From an uncultured Oscillospiraceae bacterium (lineage in GTDB: Bacteria; Bacillota; Clostridia; Oscillospirales; Oscillospiraceae): DNA of 12,808 nt. Within the stretch, counting starts at the first letter, position 1; each line of letters begins with the position of its first letter. The stretch is taken from contig CAAERF010000425.1 of assembly GCA_900758315.1 (NCBI GenBank), positions 1 to 12,808 of the forward strand, read 5' to 3'. The notes under the pieces are model-generated. The model saw only the letters and a program-made list of their open reading frames with translations, was not told where the DNA came from and did no database searches. Made by a program: the position numbers and the translations under genes. Shown piece after piece: positions 8,283 through 12,808 of the stretch.

Positions 8283-9562
8283 ACAGACGTCAATTTCCAC
8301 GGCTGGGTGAGACCTGCTTTGAGACAGAGCTGGACAACGGCCTGACCATTTGCGTGGTGCCCCGGCCCGGCTATCTGAAATCCTACGCCTTTTTTGCCAC
8401 CAGCTACGGCGGCATGAATCTGCGCTTCCGGACTGAGAAAGGGTGGCAGGACTCTCCCGCCGGAGTGGCCCATTTTCTGGAGCACAAGATGTTCGACACC
8501 AGGGAGGGCAATGCCCTTCAGCTGCTCGCCGCCAACGGCGCGTCACCCAACGCCTTTACCGCCGCGGACATGACCGGGTACTATTTTGAGTGCACCGACG
8601 GCTTTGAGGAAAACCTGCGGATTCTTCTGTCCTTTGTCTCCCAGCCCTACTTCACCCAGGAGAGCGTGGACAAGGAGCAGGGAATTATCGGACAGGAAAT
8701 TCAAATGATCGAGGACAATCCCGACTGGCGCATGTACCAGAACCTGCTGCGCGCGCTGTATCAGAACCATCCGATTCGGATTCCGCTGGCGGGCAGCAGG
8801 GCGTCCATCGCAGAGATCACAGCGGACACCCTCTACCAGTGCCATGACGCGTTCTATCACCCGGGAAATATGGTCCTGTGTGTGGTGGGCGATGTGGACC
8901 CGGAGCAGGTGGCCGCCATTGCCCGGTCGGTGCTGCCGGAGGAGCGGCGGAGCAGGACGGAAAAGGACCTGGGTACGCCTGAACCGGAGCTGCCGGCACA
9001 GAGCCGGATTGTAGAGGAGATGGAAGTTTCCTCACCCAATTTCCTGCTGGGCTTTAAGGCGAAGCCCCATCCGAACGGAGAGGAAGATCTGCGGCTCCAG
9101 CTGCTGGGAGATCTGGCAGGCGAAATTTTGGTGGGAGAATCCAGCCCGCTGTACGCGCGGCTGTACGGAGAAGGGCTGATTGACAAGAGCTTCTTTGTCT
9201 CCTACGAGAGCGATCCCGGCGCGGCCTTTCTGGTCATGGGCGGCGAGAGCAGGCAGCTGGACCAGGTGACAGAGGCGATTCTGGCCGAGGGCGCCCGGCT
9301 GCGGCAGGAGAAGCTGGATCCGGATCTGTTCCGCCGCTGTAAGAAGGCGGCCTATGGCAGCCGGGTCAGAGCGCTGAACTCCATGGACCATGTGGGAACC
9401 CGGCTGGCGGACGGAAAGCTGAAGGGGTATCATTACTATCGCTTTGCCGATCTGTACGACACCATTGCGCCAGAGGATGTGCAGGCCTTTCTGGATGGGC
9501 TGATCCGCCGGGAGTACGCCGCCCTCTCCGTGGTGCAGCCAAAGGGAATGCAGATTCCATGA
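8279..9562 (+). CDS. yfmH: M16 family zinc peptidase YfmH (catalytic subunit)
   Basis: A 427-residue M16 metallopeptidase starting at GTG. The inverted zinc motif is intact: H65-F-L-E68-H69, with E68 as expected catalytic base. The third ligand is probably E140 in the segment E133-QGIIGQ-E140, followed by the family-typical IEDNPDW. The C-terminal half lacks the Arg/Tyr pair found in YfmF: the corresponding stretch reads YARLYGEGLIDKSF. This complementary loss is typical of two-chain M16 enzymes such as mitochondrial processing peptidase, so YfmF and YfmH probably form one active site together. It matches the family named EF-P 5-aminopentanol modification-associated protein YfmH (ymfH in B. 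subtilis). No secretion signal is visible. It is followed after 45 bases by lgt, with no terminator between. The substrate is unknown; an oligopeptide-processing role independent of EF-P is possible. Confidence 0.9.
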   Translation: MNRRQFPRLGETCFETELDNGLTICVVPRPGYLKSYAFFATSYGGMNLRFRTEKGWQDSPAGVAHFLEHKMFDTREGNALQLLAANGASPNAFTAADMTGYYFECTDGFEENLRILLSFVSQPYFTQESVDKEQGIIGQEIQMIEDNPDWRMYQNLLRALYQNHPIRIPLAGSRASIAEITADTLYQCHDAFYHPGNMVLCVVGDVDPEQVAAIARSVLPEERRSRTEKDLGTPEPELPAQSRIVEEMEVSSPNFLLGFKAKPHPNGEEDLRLQLLGDLAGEILVGESSPLYARLYGEGLIDKSFFVSYESDPGAAFLVMGGESRQLDQVTEAILAEGARLRQEKLDPDLFRRCKKAAYGSRVRALNSMDHVGTRLADGKLKGYHYYRFADLYDTIAPEDVQAFLDGLIRREYAALSVVQPKGMQIP

Positions 9563-9607
9563 CTGCGGCATGGATACAACAGAGAGAGAAAGGTGTGAAC
9601 TTAGCTT

Positions 9608-10480
9608 ATGAATCCCATTGAATTTCCGGGCCTGGGACTGACGTTTCATATCCAGCGGGTAGCCTTTGAGCTGTTCGGCAGAAGCATTTACTGGTACGGT
9701 ATTATCATTGCCTGTGGTTTTTTGCTGGCGGCGGTATTCTGCAGCAGACAGGCCCATCAGTTTGGCATCAAACGGGAGCATCTGCTGGATATGCTGCTGT
9801 TTGCGCTGCCCATCGGGATTATCTGTGCCAGAATCTACTATGTCATTTTTAACGCGCAGCTCTATTTCAACGAGGACGGCAAATTTGTCTGGAAGGATGC
9901 CGTCGCGATATGGGACGGCGGCATTGCCATTTACGGCGGGATTATCGGCGGCGTGTTGACCTGTCTGATCTTCTGCCGGATACGGAAGATCCCCTTTTTG
10001 GCTATGGCGGATCTGGCAGTGCTGGGCCTGCTCATCGGCCAGTGCATCGGCCGGTGGGGCAACTTTGTCAACCAGGAGGCCTTTGGCGGCCTGTGTACAC
10101 TGCCCTGGCGGATGGGCCTGAACATCAACGGACAGTACATGACGGTACACCCCACGTTCCTCTACGAATCCCTTTGGAACGCAGTCGGTTTCTGTCTGCT
10201 GTTTTTCCTGATTCGAAAGCTGCGTACCTTTGACGGAGAGCTGTTTCTGAGCTATCTGCTCTGGTATGGACTGGGCCGATTCTGGATTGAAGGGCTGCGC
10301 ACAGACAGCCTCTACCTGTTCCAGACGGGCATCCGTGTCTCTCAGCTGGTGGCGCTGCTGTCCGTGGCAGCTGCGGTGGTTCTGTTGATTCGGAATCTGG
10401 TGTTTGTCAAGCACAGCCCGGAACAGCTGTGGGTAAATAGAGAAAAGAAGCTGAGCCGTGAACAGCGGCAAGAAAAGTGA
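9608..10480 (+). CDS. lgt: Prolipoprotein diacylglyceryl transferase
   Basis: Lgt moves diacylglycerol from phosphatidylglycerol to the lipobox cysteine of prelipoproteins, the first step of lipoprotein maturation, in the cytoplasmic membrane. The 290-residue length is normal for the family and several hydrophobic segments are visible from residue 24 on. The Lgt signature GRWGNFVNQEAFG begins at G148, with R149 matching the essential Arg143 of E. coli. The C-terminal GLGRFWIEGLRTDSL segment carries the other conserved arginines, and HPTFLYES precedes it. The IWDGGIAIYGG segment has Y109 where E. coli Lgt has His103. ATG at 9608 is the first possible start, because an in-frame TAG lies two codons upstream. 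Its ribosome site is poor: the nearest candidate, AAAGG (9589-9593), is 14 bases away. Fifteen bases separate it from folD, so the two are probably co-transcribed. Confidence 0.96.
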   Translation: MNPIEFPGLGLTFHIQRVAFELFGRSIYWYGIIIACGFLLAAVFCSRQAHQFGIKREHLLDMLLFALPIGIICARIYYVIFNAQLYFNEDGKFVWKDAVAIWDGGIAIYGGIIGGVLTCLIFCRIRKIPFLAMADLAVLGLLIGQCIGRWGNFVNQEAFGGLCTLPWRMGLNINGQYMTVHPTFLYESLWNAVGFCLLFFLIRKLRTFDGELFLSYLLWYGLGRFWIEGLRTDSLYLFQTGIRVSQLVALLSVAAAVVLLIRNLVFVKHSPEQLWVNREKKLSREQRQEK

Positions 10481-10485
10481 GGAGG
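10480..10485 (+). promoter_or_regulatory. Ribosome binding site of folD
   Basis: AGGAGG begins on the last base of the lgt stop codon and lies 10 bases before the ATG at 10496. It confirms that start and the close lgt-folD linkage. Confidence 0.7.
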
Positions 10486-10495
10486 AAGAGTAACA

Positions 10496-11341
10496 ATGGC
10501 GACAATCATTGACGGAAAAGCCCTTGCGGTAAAGTGCAAAGAAGAGGTAAAGGCAGCAGTGGCTGCTATGGAAGAGAAACCGGGACTGGCCGTAATTCTG
10601 GTCGGTGAGAACCCGGCCTCCCAGGTGTACGTAAAGAACAAGCGGAAGGACTGTGACGAGTGCGGCATCGTCAGCGAGGAGTTCGTGCTGCCCGCCGACT
10701 ATGGCCAGGAGGCCCTGCTGAAGCTGATCCAAAGCCTGAATGAGCGGCGGGATATCGACGGCATTCTCTGCCAGCTGCCGCTGCCGGCGGGCTACGATTA
10801 CGATGAGGAGACCGTTCTGCTGGCCATTGACCCGGGAAAGGATGTGGACGCCTTCCATCCCTATAACGTGGGCCATATCATGATCGGCGATCCCAGCTTT
10901 CTGCCCTGCACGCCGGCAGGTGTCATCCGGATGCTGGACGAGTACCAGATCGACGTGGAGGGCAAGAACTGCGTGGTGGTAGGACGCAGCAACATTGTGG
11001 GCAAGCCTATGGCAATGCTGCTGCTCCACCGGAACGGCACCGTGACGGTCTGCCACAGCCATACGCCGGACCTGGCCGCCGTCACCCGGCAGGCGGATAT
11101 CCTGGTCTCCGCAGTGGGCAGACGCAACGTGATCACGGCGGATATGGTCAAACCGGGTGCGGTGGTCATCGACGTGGCCATGAACCGGAACGAGCAGGGC
11201 AAGCTCTGCGGCGACGTGGACTTTGAGCCGGTGTCCCAGATTGCCTCCTACATCACGCCGGTGCCCGGCGGCTGCGGCCCCATGACCCGGGCGATCCTGA
11301 TGGAGAACACCCTGCGTGCGGCAGTGGCCCACGGCAAGTAA
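10496..11341 (+). CDS. folD: Bifunctional methylenetetrahydrofolate dehydrogenase / methenyltetrahydrofolate cyclohydrolase
   Basis: FolD oxidises 5,10-methylene-THF with NADP and then hydrolyses the methenyl form to 10-formyl-THF, supplying one-carbon units for purine and formyl-methionine synthesis in the cytoplasm. At 281 residues it has the usual single-polypeptide bacterial size. The catalytic segment YVKNKRK holds Y45 and K49, matching the family's Tyr and essential Lys. Q93-LPLP and the KDVD acidic residues (D116, D118) complete the folate site. The nucleotide-binding signature reads GRSNIVGKP (163-171), and the C-terminal motif PVPGGCGPMT (255-264) has Cys where Val is commonest. It is the last gene of the plus-strand run and ends 18 bases before a strong hairpin. 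The direction of flux in vivo cannot be read from sequence. Confidence 0.97.
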   Translation: MATIIDGKALAVKCKEEVKAAVAAMEEKPGLAVILVGENPASQVYVKNKRKDCDECGIVSEEFVLPADYGQEALLKLIQSLNERRDIDGILCQLPLPAGYDYDEETVLLAIDPGKDVDAFHPYNVGHIMIGDPSFLPCTPAGVIRMLDEYQIDVEGKNCVVVGRSNIVGKPMAMLLLHRNGTVTVCHSHTPDLAAVTRQADILVSAVGRRNVITADMVKPGAVVIDVAMNRNEQGKLCGDVDFEPVSQIASYITPVPGGCGPMTRAILMENTLRAAVAHGK

Positions 11342-11359
11342 AAAGGACAGAAATCATGA

Positions 11360-11407
11360 AAAACGGTCAGCGCCGTCCACCGGAAATGGGAAAGCGCTGA
11401 CCGTTTT
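11360..11407. terminator. Bidirectional rho-independent terminator between folD and pgcA
   Basis: AAAACGGTCAGCGC (11360-11373) is the exact reverse complement of GCGCTGACCGTTTT (11394-11407), giving a perfect 14-bp stem with a 20-base loop; CCA/TGG inside the loop (11377-11379, 11387-11389) may extend it. The ten-base GC-rich core is flanked by A and T runs, so a U run follows the stem on either strand. It sits between two converging genes, 18 bases after the folD stop and 8 before the pgcA stop, and should end both transcripts. Confidence 0.9.
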
Positions 11408-11415
11408 GGTCTGTT

Positions 11416-12808
11416 TTAAGAAGAAAGTGTCTGAATGGTATCGGCGAAGGCGGTGTACTTTGCCACCTTTGCCTGGCACTCCGCCTGATCTGCACCATGG
11501 GTCAGGACGTAGACCTTGATCTTGGGCTCCGTGCCCGAGGGCCGGATGAGGAAGGTGCTGCCGTCGGCCAGGTCGTAGGCCACCACGTCGGAATCCCTCA
11601 GCTCCATGGGCTCCGGCGTGCCGCCGGGCACCGTCATCTGACCGGTCAGGTAGTCCTTTTGCAGGGTCACCGGTGTACCGGCCACCTCGGTCAGCGGTGC
11701 CTCATGCAGCCGCTTCATGATAGCGGCCATCTTGGTCATACCGTCCAGGCCGGGCATCACCAGGTTGATGGTGGACTCGGCGTAGTAGCCATATTTGGCG
11801 TAGCAGTCCTGGAGGGCGTCATACAGGGTCTTGCCCTGATCGGCGTACCAGGCGGCCATTTCGACGATGAGAACGATGGCAGTTACCGCGTCCTTGTCCC
11901 GGACGTAGTCGCCCAGCATGTAGCCGAAGGACTCTTCGAAGGAGAAGAACACCTTGCCGGCGCCGGACTGCTCCAGGGCATCCTTCTTCTCTGCCAGGAA
12001 CTTGAAGCCGGTAAAGGTGCGGGCGGTGTGGATGCCGTTGACGGCGCAGATTTTGTCCACCATCTGCGTGGTGACAATGGTGGTGTTGGCATAGGCGTTG
12101 TCCGGCAGCGTACCAGCCCGCTTTTTCGCGCCAATCAGGTAGTCCAGCAGGAGCACGCCGGTCTGATTGCCCGAGAGCACCTCATAGCTGCCCGCGGCGT
12201 TGCGGACCATGACACCCACCCGGTCTGCGTCCGGATCGCTGCCCACAATCAGGTCACAGCTGTTGGCCTTGGCCAGCTCTACGGACAGGGCGAAGCTCTC
12301 AGCGTTTTCCGGGTTGGGGGAGGCCACCGTGGGGAAGTCGCCGTCAATGACCATCTGTTCCGGGACGCAGAGAATGTGCTTCATGCCCAGACGCTTCAAA
12401 GCCTCCGGAATCAGCTGGTAGCCGGTGCCGTGGAAGGGGGTGTAGACCAGGGAAAAGCGATCCGCCACCCGGGTGACGCAGTCCCGGTCGTTGACCTGGC
12501 CCATCACTTCGGACAGGAAAGCCTCATCGGTTTCTGCACCCAGCAGGGTGATCGCTCCGGCGGCGAGAGCCTCTTCATAATCCATCCGGAGGACGGAGGA
12601 AAAGACATCCAGTTCCTTCATCTTTGCGGCGATGGCGTCCGCATGCTTGGGCGGGAGCTGCGCACCGTCCTCCCAGTACACCTTGTATCCATTGTACTCC
12701 TTGGGGTTGTGGGAGGCTGTGACGTTGATACCGGCCTTGCAGCCGTATTTCCGAACGGCAAAGGAGAGCTCCGGAGTCGGGCGCATGGACTCAAACAGGC
12801 GCACCTGA
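11416..12808 (-). CDS. pgcA: Phosphoglucomutase / phosphomannomutase (alpha-D-phosphohexomutase), 5' end missing
   Basis: This enzyme interconverts glucose-6-phosphate and glucose-1-phosphate (possibly mannose phosphates), the step that leads to UDP-glucose. The frame is open to the right edge. The first visible residues, QVRLFESMRPTPELSFAV, are an internal segment of the family, so the GTG at 12804 is not a true start and about 100 N-terminal residues lie outside. Signature motifs are all present: TASHNP with the phosphoserine codon at 12712-12714, the metal loop DPDADRVGV (about 12211-12238), the sugar-binding FEESFGYMLGD (about 11911-11945) and the phosphate-binding RPSGTEP near the C-terminus (about 11524-11547). 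These match the Firmicutes PgcA-type group. The gene converges on folD and they share the hairpin between them. The choice between glucose and mannose as main substrate is not certain; a glucose preference is inferred from the family. Confidence 0.92.
   Translation of the reverse strand, partial: QVRLFESMRPTPELSFAVRKYGCKAGINVTASHNPKEYNGYKVYWEDGAQLPPKHADAIAAKMKELDVFSSVLRMDYEEALAAGAITLLGAETDEAFLSEVMGQVNDRDCVTRVADRFSLVYTPFHGTGYQLIPEALKRLGMKHILCVPEQMVIDGDFPTVASPNPENAESFALSVELAKANSCDLIVGSDPDADRVGVMVRNAAGSYEVLSGNQTGVLLLDYLIGAKKRAGTLPDNAYANTTIVTTQMVDKICAVNGIHTARTFTGFKFLAEKKDALEQSGAGKVFFSFEESFGYMLGDYVRDKDAVTAIVLIVEMAAWYADQGKTLYDALQDCYAKYGYYAESTINLVMPGLDGMTKMAAIMKRLHEAPLTEVAGTPVTLQKDYLTGQMTVPGGTPEPMELRDSDVVAYDLADGSTFLIRPSGTEPKIKVYVLTHGADQAECQAKVAKYTAFADTIQTLSS

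Noticed and set aside
9563..9607. The gap between yfmH and lgt as a promoter or terminator site
   Set aside because: No paired hexamers and no hairpin with a T run are visible in these 45 bases.
10404..10439. A possible folD promoter inside the end of lgt (TTGTCA and TAAATA)
   Set aside because: The spacing of 24 bases is too long and the 15-base gap to folD favours co-transcription.
9032..11332. A 766-codon open frame on the minus strand across yfmH, lgt and folD
   Set aside because: It lies antisense to three clear genes, its translation is rich in His, Gln and Arg with no recognisable motif, and such frames are expected opposite GC-rich coding sequence.
12802..12804. GTG at 12804 (minus strand) as the true start of the phosphohexomutase
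   Set aside because: The visible protein begins only about 30 residues before the phosphoserine motif, so the N-terminal part of domain 1 is missing, and the frame stays open to the window edge.

Overview
The window is an ordinary chromosomal stretch from a GC-rich, low-complexity-free Firmicutes genome. The best guess is a gut-type clostridium of the Oscillospiraceae, near Flavonifractor or Oscillibacter. The basis is high-GC codon use, strong AGGAGG ribosome binding sites, a YfmF/YfmH peptidase pair, a clostridial-style Lgt and FolD, and an alpha-phosphohexomutase of the Firmicutes PgcA type. This placement is inference; no marker RNA gene is present. I see no mobile element, CRISPR array, tRNA or rRNA.

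Layout. (1) Bases 1-6900, plus strand: the 3' 2299 codons of a giant membrane enzyme of the cyclic beta-1,2-glucan synthase type. Its GT84 glycosyltransferase, glycoamylase-like (GH189-type) transglycosylation domain and GH94 phosphorylase domain are all present; the N-terminus lies outside the window. (2) Bases 6901-6989: an AT-rich intergenic region with a good sigma-A promoter framed by a short inverted repeat. (3) Bases 6990-11341, plus strand: a tight four-gene run, yfmF-yfmH-lgt-folD, with a 4-base overlap and gaps of 45 and 15 bases. (4) Bases 11360-11407: a strong, symmetrical hairpin that can serve as terminator for both converging transcripts. (5) Bases 11416-12808, minus strand: the 3' part of a phosphoglucomutase/phosphomannomutase gene that runs off the right edge.

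How the genes fit together. The glucan synthase would use UDP-glucose on the cytoplasmic side of the membrane to build a beta-1,2-glucan, trim it with phosphate and close it into a ring. The convergent phosphohexomutase interconverts glucose-6-phosphate and glucose-1-phosphate, so it could feed UDP-glucose synthesis and take back the glucose-1-phosphate released by the GH94 domain; this link is metabolic inference only. The middle run combines a two-subunit M16 peptidase (one subunit with the zinc site, the other with the Arg/Tyr pair), the first enzyme of lipoprotein maturation, and a one-carbon folate enzyme. It looks like a housekeeping transcription unit. The most noteworthy content is the complete set of catalytic modules for cyclic beta-1,2-glucan synthesis in a probable gut Firmicute. 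No undescribed system is evident.
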